From Bacillus sp. EAC (GTDB lineage: Bacteria > Bacillota > Bacilli > Bacillales > Bacillaceae_G), in NCBI RefSeq assembly GCF_002156875.1, contig NZ_NCSY01000014.1:148177-212176 (forward strand): a DNA stretch of 64,000 bases. The letters are read 5' to 3'. Positions 37,477-46,500 of this stretch are shown piece by piece. The notes below the pieces were generated by a model. The model saw nothing but the letters and a program-made list of their open reading frames with translations, searched no databases and was not told the origin of the DNA. Numbering within the stretch: position 1 is the stretch's first letter; each line of letters begins with the position of its first letter. The position numbers and the translations under genes are program-made.

Positions 37477-38106
37477 ATGATAACTATATATGTAATAATA
37501 GGAATATTAGTAATAATGGGCCTAATATTTATTGATATTAAGCGCAATTATAATGAAATCCCGATTTTTAAATGGACCTTTGAAAATGGAGATTTTTATT
37601 TTTCAGTCCCATATTATATTTGGCAGGTAAATAAAAAAATGCTAGCTAGAAAAATGTATTTTCAAAATTCTATATTAGATTTTGAGGGGTATAAATATGA
37701 AATCACAAATTTTGGAGGGGATTTTCCAAGAACTAAAGGTGGATTATTTTTTGAGAGAGAACTACGTTTTTGGGGAAATCCATTAAATATATTAAGAACA
37801 AATAGTAATATGCATATAACAATAAATCAATATGGTTCGGGAAATATAAATATTGAACTGAATAATAACGAATACATAAATAATATTATGAATATACAAG
37901 AATATTTATCTAAAGATATATATATAAATGGAACAGACAAAGAATTAATGCAAAACTTTTTAAACAAAATATTAAGTGGACAAAGCATAAATATTAAGGA
38001 AGCTAAAGGGGCATATGATACTTTTTTAAAGTATGAACCTTTGCTAAGTTTTGCAGTAGATATTTTGTCATTAATAAAAGAGTTCTTCAGTGGAGCGAGT
38101 TCCTAA
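37477..38106 (+). CDS. Unknown membrane-anchored protein
   Basis: 209 residues from ATG 37477 (TTGGAGG 6 nt upstream). One N-terminal helix (ITIYVIIGILVIMGLIFIDI) is followed by a soluble domain with NEIPIFKWTFENGDFYFSVP and YEITNFGGDFPRTKGGLFFE. It also holds an Asn-rich strand HITINQYGSGNINIELNNN and a C-terminal hydrophobic helix LLSFAVDILSLIKEFF. Codon use is extremely A+T-rich compared with the flanking secreted proteins, so it is probably recently acquired. I do not recognise the family. Confidence 0.65.
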   Translation: MITIYVIIGILVIMGLIFIDIKRNYNEIPIFKWTFENGDFYFSVPYYIWQVNKKMLARKMYFQNSILDFEGYKYEITNFGGDFPRTKGGLFFERELRFWGNPLNILRTNSNMHITINQYGSGNINIELNNNEYINNIMNIQEYLSKDIYINGTDKELMQNFLNKILSGQSINIKEAKGAYDTFLKYEPLLSFAVDILSLIKEFFSGASS

Positions 38107-38124
38107 CTCAATAAACATCGAAAT

Positions 38125-38208
38125 GAACCCAATCACAAGTTATATTAAACAAAAAAGAGCAGGTTAGAGTTGAAATACATAAATTATAAGTTGAAGATAT
38201 AAATAATA
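38125..38208 (+). repeat. Second intergenic repeat family, copy B3 (truncated)
   Basis: AATCACAAG, AACAAAAAAGAGCAGGTTAG, GTTGAAATACATAAATTATA. It matches B1 over its first 70 bases. Where B1 continues toward its terminator, this copy runs straight into the broken VWA copy. Confidence 0.7.
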
Positions 38209-38427
38209 GAGTTTACATATAGAAAAGTACAAGAGCTTATTAAACACCAACAAGAGAAATATAATTGGGAGTTCATTTTCATGGGGGCAAATATTGATGC
38301 AGTTAAAGAAGCAGAAAGTATTGGGATTTTGAAAGAAAATGCTTATAACTTTGAAGCATCTCGTGAAGGTGTAGAGCATTTGTATGATTCAATTTGTGAA
38401 GTTGTATCTGAGAAAAGGCAAAAATGA
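38209..38427 (+). pseudogene. Truncated second copy of the VWA gene (C-terminal 72 codons)
   Basis: The frame reads EFTYRKVQELIKHQQEKYNW, EFIFMGANIDAVKEAESIGI, LKENAYNFEASREGVEHLYD, SICEVVSEKRQK and TGA at 38425. It matches the end of the VWA protein at 33217 with about 60 of 72 residues unchanged, but has no start, no MIDAS part and no ribosome binding site. It is flanked on the left by repeat copy B3 and on the right by its own hairpin. It is the remnant of a second locus copy or of a recombination between copies. Confidence 0.9.
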
Positions 38428-38436
38428 CTGAAGAAA

Positions 38437-38467
38437 AAGAACCATATCATATATGATATGGTTCTTT
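38437..38467 (+). terminator. Terminator after the VWA remnant
   Basis: AAAGAACCATATC-atatat-GATATGGTTCTTT, a perfect stem. Confidence 0.8.
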
Positions 38468-38679
38468 AAGTTGCTAGAAAATCGATTAACACGATACGAA
38501 GAAACGTATTAATGTAATGATCCTCCTGCTAATTCAAAATAGACAAAATTGATAAAAGTGAAACATTTATAGATAAACTAGACAATACTTTGAATGATCA
38601 AATACTAGCATTTCTTGTCCACATTCAAGGTGAAAAATAAGATATTGAACCGTAAATAGACATACCTCAAACTTACAAG

Positions 38680-39066
38680 TTAAATCTCTCTTCTAGTAGG
38701 TCTGCTTAACTTTGGCAATCTAAATTCTGTCGTTTCCGATTCTGCATTTTCAGCTCCACCGGCAGTTTCCGAAGCTGTTACGATTGCGCTCTTTTTGACT
38801 TCACTATCTCTTACCTTTATACCTTGCTGACCGCCCAATTCATCGTTCTGCTTACCAGCAATCCCACTTCTGCCATTACCATTTGCAAATTGTGATTTAT
38901 TATTTGCAGTTTCACTATGGTCATTAGCATTTTGGCCACCTTGATTGGCGTTCATACCAACATTCCGTAGAATCTGACCTCCACCTTCAGCTCTTTGTTC
39001 AATATGGTCTCCAATATGAATGTGGTATTCAATATTAATTTCAACTTCAATTTTCTTTTTTGACAT
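38680..39066 (-). CDS. Low-complexity hypothetical protein
   Basis: 128 residues. A short beta-rich start (KKKIEVEINIEYHIHIGDHI) is followed by a hydrophilic, disordered-looking stretch rich in Asn, Gly, Gln, Glu and Ala (NANQGGQNANDHSETANNKS) and a basic end. AAGGAGGAG precedes the ATG on the minus strand. No domain was recognised. A surface or spore-layer role is possible but unsupported. Confidence 0.65.
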   Translation of the reverse strand: MSKKKIEVEINIEYHIHIGDHIEQRAEGGGQILRNVGMNANQGGQNANDHSETANNKSQFANGNGRSGIAGKQNDELGGQQGIKVRDSEVKKSAIVTASETAGGAENAESETTEFRLPKLSRPTRREI

Positions 39067-39241
39067 AGGAATGACTCCTCCTTTCCTATTAATACTATAA
39101 ATATATTCAATGGTAATAGTTTTTGATTAGACGGTTTAATAGACTATTGTTAATTTTGACTTCAATTTAATAGTTTTCGAAACGAGATATATAAAAAGAG
39201 GGGTTAATATAAATGGTATGAAGGGTATTACGTGATCCGGT

Positions 39242-40168
39242 TCATTGTAATGGTAGATTCAAAGGATACATTTTCTTGTATTTTTCATAATCCCAAGTTA
39301 GTAGAAATTTTTTAGAAGCATGATAACCATTTGAATATAGTTCCGATTTTTCTTCCTGCGTCAAATGGAAATCTGTACTTGAAATATCTCCTGTAGGAAT
39401 TTTAATTGTACGCTCATTAACTGATTTTGTAAGATGTCGTAGGTCATGAGCTTGCCTCATTGTTTTAAATATTGCTTTATATAAAGAGATAGGTCCGAGA
39501 TCCTCAATAGGTTCCCCTATAATTTCATCTTCTACTAATTTAAACCCAAATGTTGGCCAATCATGTTGATCGTCAAAAATCCAAATTGGAAAATTGCTAA
39601 GAATTCCACCATCTACAATAAAATAAGGGGATTCAGAATTTGGAGTTTTTAATTTAATAGGTTGAAAGAAAAAGGGAATCGTTCCACTCATTCTAACTGC
39701 ATGAGCAATCGTAATGTCCTTTGTTGTTAACCCATAATCTGGTAAATCATCAGGTAGTACGACCATCTTCCCATTACTGATATCTGAAATGATGATTTTT
39801 AATTTTCCTTCCTCTTTAAAGTCATCGAAATAACGAATTCCCTTTTTTAGCAATAAAGCTTCTAACCATTCTTCTTCATAGTCATTCTTATATAAACCAT
39901 TTTGAAACCAAACGCTTAATCCTATTCCAATCAGAGGGATATAGTTTAACCACGTTTTCTTTATAAATTTCTTGTAATCTAGATTTTCCATTATTTGTTT
40001 TATTTCTTTACCTGAATAACCACATGCTAGGAGTGCAGCAACAATTGCACCAGCAGAAGTTCCGGCCAGGCGAGCCCACTCGTATCCATCCTCTTCTAAC
40101 GCACAAATGGCACCAACATGTCCGATTCCTCTGACACCTCCACCTTCAAAGATGCCATCAATTTTCAT
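39242..40168 (-). CDS. Patatin-like phospholipase
   Basis: 308 residues. The oxyanion loop EGGGVRGIGHVG lies at 8-19. The nucleophile is S38 in AGTSAGAIVAALLACG, and the catalytic Asp is in FIVDGGILSNFPIW, giving the Ser-Asp dyad of patatin acyl hydrolases. No signal peptide. Expected activity: release of fatty acids from glycerophospholipids on the inner membrane face. It is divergent from the RelA/SpoT-domain gene with about 260 bp between starts. Patatins of this size also occur as CBASS effectors, but no CD-NTase is present here. Confidence 0.92.
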   Translation of the reverse strand: MKIDGIFEGGGVRGIGHVGAICALEEDGYEWARLAGTSAGAIVAALLACGYSGKEIKQIMENLDYKKFIKKTWLNYIPLIGIGLSVWFQNGLYKNDYEEEWLEALLLKKGIRYFDDFKEEGKLKIIISDISNGKMVVLPDDLPDYGLTTKDITIAHAVRMSGTIPFFFQPIKLKTPNSESPYFIVDGGILSNFPIWIFDDQHDWPTFGFKLVEDEIIGEPIEDLGPISLYKAIFKTMRQAHDLRHLTKSVNERTIKIPTGDISSTDFHLTQEEKSELYSNGYHASKKFLLTWDYEKYKKMYPLNLPLQ

Positions 40169-40432
40169 TTTATGTTATCCCTTCCTTTCGAATTTTTAAA
40201 AAAGTATATTACTATAATTATATTTAAGTATCATTCAATATGTGATAAACCATTGCATCTTTATAGTTACTAAGAATTTATTTTTGAAATTATTTGCAAG
40301 TGGATAAGTAGATTACGTCCTAAATCTCATTTTTGTACCTAAGTAAGTCAGATTAGTTACTATACTTAGTATGTTAAATGATTAAATATGGTAGGATATG
40401 GATATATGCAAAGATAAATAAGGAGAAAATAA

Positions 40433-41392
40433 ATGGGCTTAATTGACAATCAAAAAAATTTCTTTGAAAAATATAAAATCGATGAACAAGAATTTGAAGA
40501 ATATGGATTAGAATGGTCAAAGTTTATTGAAATTTACAATGAATACATAACTGAAATACCAAATCTCGAAACGGTAGCTACTTTTATTTCGGAAATTCTT
40601 CGTAAAAATCCTGAAATTCATACAGTCAAATCGAGAATTAAATATCCGGATCATTTAATAGAGAAAATCATTCGAAAAACGATAAAAGGTAAAAAATCGG
40701 ATCCATCATATGAGATCAATGTTTCGAATTATAAAACAGAAATAACAGATTTAATTGGAATAAGAGCATTACATTTATACAAATACCAGGCTGCAAATAT
40801 TGATAAAACGATCCGAGTGAATTGGAATTTACATGAGAAAGCAACCATCTATTATCGTCTCGGTGATCTTACGAATGAACAAAATATAGATGATGAAAAC
40901 TTTCAATTTTTAGTTCATGATGCAGGCTATCGCTCATGGCATTATGTAATCGCATCACAAATGACAAAAGTAAATTATTTAGCAGAAATACAAGTAAGAA
41001 CGATTTTTGAAGAAGGCTGGAGCGAAATTGACCACCAATTAAGATATCCTTATGATTTAGATAACAAAATATTAAATGAACAACTATTAATCTTAAATAG
41101 ACTTTCAGGTGGAGCGGATGAATTAGTAAATTCCATTCTACATACAAAAATGAGCATCTATCAACAAAATCAAGAAAAAGAAAATCGTGATCGTCATTTG
41201 AAGGAGTTATTAAATGAAATCTATAAGTTATCTGAGGATGGCAAATTAAATGAAGTTGATATGAAATCATTGGTGGAAAAAGTAAAACAAATAGAAGAAC
41301 AGGAAATCGAAGTTAATTATAGGAATTTGTTTAATAATCGATCGATTGAAAATTATTTGAAGCAGAGAAGCTTACCTAGTGTTGATTTTTAG
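40433..41392 (+). CDS. RelA/SpoT-domain nucleotidyltransferase
   Basis: 319 residues. The synthetase fold is visible: VKSRIKYPDHLIEKIIRKT (substrate-binding Arg and Lys), TDLIGIRALHLYKY (DxxGxR), DAGYRSWHYVI (YxSxH), then EIQVRTIFEEGWSEIDHQLRY. There is no HD hydrolase, TGS or ACT domain. A C-terminal coiled-coil extension (about 230-319) is rich in Glu and Lys. It is therefore not a housekeeping Rel, nor a plain YjbM/YwaC small synthetase (about 210 residues). It may make (p)ppGpp-type alarmones or act as a toxSAS. ATAAGGAGAA precedes the ATG. Confidence 0.88.
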   Translation: MGLIDNQKNFFEKYKIDEQEFEEYGLEWSKFIEIYNEYITEIPNLETVATFISEILRKNPEIHTVKSRIKYPDHLIEKIIRKTIKGKKSDPSYEINVSNYKTEITDLIGIRALHLYKYQAANIDKTIRVNWNLHEKATIYYRLGDLTNEQNIDDENFQFLVHDAGYRSWHYVIASQMTKVNYLAEIQVRTIFEEGWSEIDHQLRYPYDLDNKILNEQLLILNRLSGGADELVNSILHTKMSIYQQNQEKENRDRHLKELLNEIYKLSEDGKLNEVDMKSLVEKVKQIEEQEIEVNYRNLFNNRSIENYLKQRSLPSVDF

Positions 41393-41427
41393 AGTATTGG
41401 AAAATGTAAATTTGATAGAGAAATATG

Positions 41428-41468
41428 AAAAAGCTGATTTCTAATTAAGTTTAGTAATCAGCTTTTTT
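41428..41468 (+). terminator. Terminator after the RelA/SpoT-domain gene
   Basis: AAAGCTGATT pairs with AATCAGCTTT across a 16-nt loop, followed by a T-run. Confidence 0.8.
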
Positions 41469-41490
41469 CTTTTTTAATCTAAAGTAAAAT

Positions 41491-41988
41491 CTATTTATAA
41501 CATAAAACGATTATTCGATTGGGAGTCGTTTGGGCTGGGATACTAAATGTACTTGGTCCATAGATTACAATAAGGTTTCGGTTTGAGGGGTTTCTTGAAA
41601 AAGGTTGCCCATTTGTCAAAATAATTTGGGTGGCAGGAGAGAGGTTTAATTTTAATTGACCATCACTACTGACTAATTGGTTATTGAAATAATCTACTTT
41701 TACATTTTGTCTAGGGTTTACTTTTACCATGACTAGTGCTTGATATTGAGGTGGGTAAATAAGAATAACAGGCACATTTCCGTCATAGTAGCCTGTTACA
41801 TTATCACCAACTGCTACTACTGCATGGTCAACAAAGTAAGTAGTTGGTGAAACAATGAAATTTACGATTGCCCCAGCCCCGTCAGTTACAGATATTAATT
41901 TATAACATCCTTCTTCTTCAGCATTTTGACTTATATTAAAATCACTAATCATGGTGATGGTCCCATAAAAAGATTTAAAGTTTACCAT
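41491..41988 (-). CDS. Hypothetical protein, beta-rich
   Basis: 165 residues from the ATG at 41988 (AAGGGGTGA 6 nt upstream). It begins MVNFKSFYGTITMISDFNIS. Blocks include EEGCYKLISVTDGAGAIVNF, YYDGNVPVILIYPPQYQALV and TPNRIIVLCYK. It has no signal peptide or transmembrane segment and looks like a small all-beta protein, similar to hypotheticals common in Bacillaceae. A longer in-frame start up to 42159 is false: those extra residues come from a dispersed non-coding repeat. Confidence 0.7.
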   Translation of the reverse strand: MVNFKSFYGTITMISDFNISQNAEEEGCYKLISVTDGAGAIVNFIVSPTTYFVDHAVVAVGDNVTGYYDGNVPVILIYPPQYQALVMVKVNPRQNVKVDYFNNQLVSSDGQLKLNLSPATQIILTNGQPFSRNPSNRNLIVIYGPSTFSIPAQTTPNRIIVLCYK

Positions 41989-42040
41989 TTTAATCACCCC
42001 TTGGTATTGGATTTGATAGGTTCTATTAAAAAAGTAATTC

Positions 42041-42163
42041 GTCGATTTCCACTTCAGGATGCTCGCTTTCCGTGGGGCGTGCAATGAGCCTCCTCGGCTA
42101 GCCTGTGGGGTCTCATTTGTCCCGCTACTCCCACAGGAGTCTCGCACCTTCCGTTTCAATCAT
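42041..42163. repeat. GC-rich dispersed Bacillus repeat
   Basis: GCTCGCTTTCCGTGGGGCGT, GAGCCTCCTCGGCT, GGGGTCTCATTTGTCCCGCT and CCACAGGAGTCTCGCACCTT, ending CCGTTTCAATC. This GC-rich block, embedded in A+T-rich DNA, matches the ~110-bp imperfect palindromic sequence that I recall as scattered in many Bacillus and relative genomes. It commonly creates spurious open frames, as it does here on the minus strand. Confidence 0.8.
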
Positions 42164-42343
42164 ATTCTTTATTTAAAGTTTGTTTTAAGAACCTATTAAA
42201 AAGCAATAATTTTAAAAAAACAATAATTTTAAAAAAAGAGCCTTTTATTTATATTCCTCTAACACTGTATATGAATAAAATAAATGAAATAATAAATTTG
42301 ATAAAAGGGTAATGTTAAGCCAAGGGTGAAGAGGTGGACACAT

Positions 42344-43087
42344 ATGGTTAAAAGGCCAATTTATAAGCAAGAATTTCTAAATACATTTAATAATGAAGAT
42401 AAAATTTTTGATATAGCCTCACTTAAAAGCCTTATCGAACAATCATTTGGTGAGAATAATGCATTAGATTTTAAAGAAACTTTTATTCGAGAAGATCATA
42501 TTGCAAAGCTAATCGTTGCGATGGCAAATTCGGGTGGGGGGTCAATTATATTTGGAGTAAATGATGATAATCAGCCAGTTGGTTTAATAAAAGAAGAGTT
42601 GAAAGATCCGACGGATTTTCAACGGAAATTAAATGGTTATTTACCATCTATTTTAAATTATAATCTCCAACAAATTGAATATGATGAGAACGAAATTTAT
42701 GGATATTTTAGTGGGAAGACCTTTTTTATCATTTATATTCCGGAACAAAATCGGTTTATTCCCTTTATAGCAAAAAGAGGCTCTGATAAATTATTTACGG
42801 ATAAAATCTATATACGAAAAAATACATCAATTGAAACAGCGACAAACGAGGATTTAGAAATGATCTTTAAGAAAAGGCTCATTGAACAATATGAAGACTT
42901 ATCAAATATGAGTCTAAATGAGCATATGGAACAATTAAAAATACTTTATAGTATTTCAGCAAATAGTGGAGATTCAATTAAAAATGAAAAGAGTTCGAAA
43001 GAGAATTTTGGTGAATTTATAGCTAGAATGATAGAAAAGAAGAAGAGGAAGATTGAGATTGTTTTGGAGGTTAGTAATATTGAGTGA
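42344..43087 (+). CDS. Schlafen/AlbA_2 domain protein
   Basis: 247 residues from ATG 42344 (GAGGTGG 6 nt upstream). The AlbA_2 domain (about 20-150) shows ALDFKETFIREDHIAKLIVA, MANSGGGSIIFGVNDDNQPV, GLIKEEL and the later RFIPFIAKRGSDKL with IYIRKNTSIETAT. Such domains occur in putative ATP-binding helper and nuclease-linked proteins, in bacteria often in defence or regulation contexts. The C-terminal 80 residues are helical and basic. No partner helicase is adjacent. The role is unknown. Confidence 0.88.
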   Translation: MVKRPIYKQEFLNTFNNEDKIFDIASLKSLIEQSFGENNALDFKETFIREDHIAKLIVAMANSGGGSIIFGVNDDNQPVGLIKEELKDPTDFQRKLNGYLPSILNYNLQQIEYDENEIYGYFSGKTFFIIYIPEQNRFIPFIAKRGSDKLFTDKIYIRKNTSIETATNEDLEMIFKKRLIEQYEDLSNMSLNEHMEQLKILYSISANSGDSIKNEKSSKENFGEFIARMIEKKKRKIEIVLEVSNIE

Positions 43088-43262
43088 GGACTTGGTATTT
43101 ACAAAATTAGTACCGAGCACAATCTTTCTGTTCAATGTGGATGGGACGAATTGCCCAAGTAAATTGGGTATCGTATCATCTATTAATTTTGGACACGAAA
43201 AATGTTATAAATACTTGAATGCTCAATTACAGGCCAGAGGTGTTAAACGGGATGTTCGTTGA
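43080..43262 (+). CDS. Possible small overlapping ORF (60 residues)
   Basis: TTG 43080 lies 9 nt after TTGGAGG and overlaps the end of the Schlafen-domain gene by 8 nt. The protein reads SEDLVFTKLVPSTIFLFNVD, GTNCPSKLGIVSSINFGHEK, CYKYLNAQLQARGVKRDVR. Composition is plausible for a protein, but I do not recognise it. It may be translated by coupling. A terminator follows at 43285. Confidence 0.4.
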   Translation: MSEDLVFTKLVPSTIFLFNVDGTNCPSKLGIVSSINFGHEKCYKYLNAQLQARGVKRDVR

Positions 43263-43284
43263 CTATTCTATTAGTTTTTCAGGT

Positions 43285-43317
43285 AAGCACTAATCAAATT
43301 TTGATTGGTGCTTTTTT
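43285..43317 (+). terminator. Terminator after the Schlafen-domain gene
   Basis: AAGCACTAATCAA pairs with TTGATTGGTGCTT (one G-U), followed by T-run. The remaining 43318-43562 shows no further structure. Confidence 0.88.
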
Positions 43318-43562
43318 CGTGACCTGCTGTAAATTGGGTTATTTTCATAGTGATTAAGAACTGAAAACTTAGGGTGATTTTGCAAAAGGAACGTTAGATA
43401 AGGGACCAATTAACCCAATTGACCGTACTTAGAATATTCTTTATATTTTGATAATGTAAAGTGTTTCTAGCGAATTGGTTTGAATATGAACATTTAAATT
43501 AGTTTTTAATAGATTCATATTGGCAGTCGCTTTACTAATTTATCAGAATAGGAGAATGTCAG

Positions 43563-46500
43563 ATGAACGGAAAGCCTAGGTTTAAAAAGTACGTTACAGC
43601 AATGACGACAATGGCACTTATTGCCGTCCCAACTTTTCAAGCGTTTGCTGCTGATTCTAGCAATAGTATCTTAAATTCAGCAAATCGTATGTCTGAAGAA
43701 ACGAATCTTCAGGGGATTAACGCAAAAGCAAGTAATGGAAAGCATGTCATTACTCTTATTACAGGTGATGTTGTAACGGTGACAGAATTTGCAGATGGAC
43801 AAAGTGTCATCAGTGTTGAACCTGCTGATAAAGCGGGTGGTGGAGCACGTATACTGACGACCAATAAGGATACATATGTCATTCCCGAGCAAGCAATGCC
43901 TTATTTAGCTTCAGGTGTATTAGATCGTGATATATTTAATATAACTGCACTTATTGCTGATGGATATGACGATGCCTCTCAAGAAACATTACCTATTATC
44001 GTACAATATTCTGAATCAAAAACTCGATCAGCGGCAATGCCAACATTAAAAGCTTCCAAGAAAACACATGAACTTGAAAGTATTAATGGTGTAGCCCTTT
44101 CTGCTGAGAAAAAAGATACGAAAACGTTCTGGCAAGACATTAAGAAAAATATACAAACGGCAAAAGCAACAAAAGCACTGCCTACAGCAGAAATTAAAAA
44201 GGTTTGGTTAGATGGTCGTGTTGAAGCCTCCCTTGAACAGAGTGTTCCACAGATCGGAGCACCTACTGCTTGGAATTCAGGTTTCAATGGAACGGGCGTA
44301 AAGGTAGCCGTACTTGATACAGGGATCGACGCCGCGCATCCTGATGTAGCAGGTCAACTGAAGGAATCAAAAAGCTTCGTTCCAGGGGAAGATGTACGCG
44401 ACTTTAATGCACACGGCACGCATGTTGCTTCCACTGTACTCGGAACAGGTGCAGCTTCAGAAGGGAAAAATAAAGGTGTAGCTCCAGGTGCTAGTCTACT
44501 TGTAGGAAAAGTACTTAGTAATGAAGGATTTGGTGCTGAATCTTGGATTATTGAAGGAATGGAATGGGCTGCCCATAATGCTAAGATTGTCAGTATGAGT
44601 TTAGGAAGCAGCGAGTCAAGTGATGGAACGGATCCGATGGCTCAAGCGGTAAATAACCTAAGTGCAGAGACGGGTTCTCTGTTTGTTATTGCAGCTGGTA
44701 ACACTGGGGCTGAGGGGATTGGTTCACCTGGAGCAGCAGATGCGGCGTTAACTGTAGGTGCGGTTGATAAATCTGATAATCTTGCTTATTTCTCATCAAG
44801 AGGTCCACGTTTTGGAAGTTCGGGGCTAAAGCCTGATCTGACAGCACCTGGTGTAAATATTAATGCTGCGCGCTCACAATTTGCCAACAAAGGCAGCGGT
44901 TCTTATCTTTCGATGAGCGGTACTTCAATGGCAACTCCACATGTTGCAGGTGCTGCTGCTATTCTTTCGCAACGTCATCCTGATTGGACAGGAGCACAGC
45001 TGAAGGAAGCACTTATGAGTACAACGAAGAAACTTGATGCTATTAAACCATTTGAGGGAGGAACTGGTCGACTTGATGTTGCAGCTGCAACCTTAGGTAA
45101 ATTACGTGCGACAGGATCACTTGATTTTGGTTTCTACGATTGGCCGCATGATAATGATGTACCTGTTGAGAAAACAATAACGTACACAAACGACGGTGAT
45201 GAGTCAGTGACATTGGATCTGTCAGCAAAGATTACAGGTAACAATGATTCAGATGCTCCAGCTGGTTTGTTCAAACTTTCAACAAACACTGTAACAGTAC
45301 CAGCAAAAGGTAGTGCGAAAGTTACTGTAACACTGGATCCGAAGCTTGGCGCTCTTGGTGCACGTTATCAAGGACAAATTTCTGCTAATGTTGAAGGTAA
45401 AACAGTGGTCCATACTTCACTAGCTATGATTAAAGAAGAGGAAAAATATGCTCTTACACTAAATGCGACCGATCGTGACGGGTCTCCTACTTTAGCTTAT
45501 ATCAATCTCCTTGGACCTGAGGGTGATCCACAGTTTATTGCCGTTAATGGTACGACGGAATTACGATTAAAGCCAGGAACTTATTCTGCTATGTCAATGA
45601 TGGATGTTGACAGCGAAACTGATCATGCTGGTGTTGCACTTGTTGGAAATCCGGAAATTAACATGAATGGTCCGCAAACAGTTGAATTGGATGCTCGTAA
45701 AGCAAACGAAATTACAGCAAAAGTCCCGAATGAGACTGAAGCTAGTTTTAGAAAAATGGAATATTACCGTGAAATTGATGGAAATAGTGTTGGTGACATC
45801 TACGTCATGCCGGTTAAAGTGGATAAAATGTATGCTGCACCAACAACAGCAGTTAAAAATGGCAAATTCACATTGAACACTCGCTGGCGTCTTACAGAAC
45901 CTGTACTGACAATTAACTTCCGTGGTCATGAACTAGATGAAATCCCACAAGCGGGAAGTACGTTACTAAAAGGCAATTACAATTTAGAAGCTGTTTATGC
46001 AGGTAAAGGTGCTCCGGAAGATTATAATGGCTTAGATGTAAAGGGCAAGGCTGTTATCGTTGATCGTAGTGACGAAGTGTCTGGTATGGAACGTTCTGCA
46101 GCAGCATTAGCGGCAGGTGCAAAATTATTAATTACAGTAAATGATGGACCGACAGAATTAAGTGAATACGTAGGAACTGAAACTGGAGATATTCCTCTTG
46201 CGGTTGCTGCGATTAGCGGAACAGAAGGGAAAAATCTTGTTGAAGCGGCTAAGTCTGGAAAAGTGAAACTAAATGTAAAAGGTAACCCAGATACTGAATA
46301 CATTTATGATCTTGTTGATAACCACAATAACGCGATTCCAAGGGACTTAACTTATGCACCTAAAACGAAAGAGCTTGCAAAAATTGATACGCAATATAAA
46401 TCAGACCGTCAAGCACCTGGTGGAGAGTTCAGATGGGATATTCCATCATACCGCTCAAACGGAGTAGGCTTCCAATTTAAATTAAATCTACCATCCGTTA

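Noticed and set aside
39242..41392. CBASS system around the patatin gene
   Set aside because: No CD-NTase, Cap2/Cap3 or HORMA gene is nearby. The RelA/SpoT-domain protein is a different nucleotidyltransferase family.
41989..42159. N-terminal extension of the beta-rich hypothetical at 41491
   Set aside because: The extra 57 codons are a translation of the GC-rich dispersed repeat. A good ribosome binding site precedes the internal ATG at 41988.
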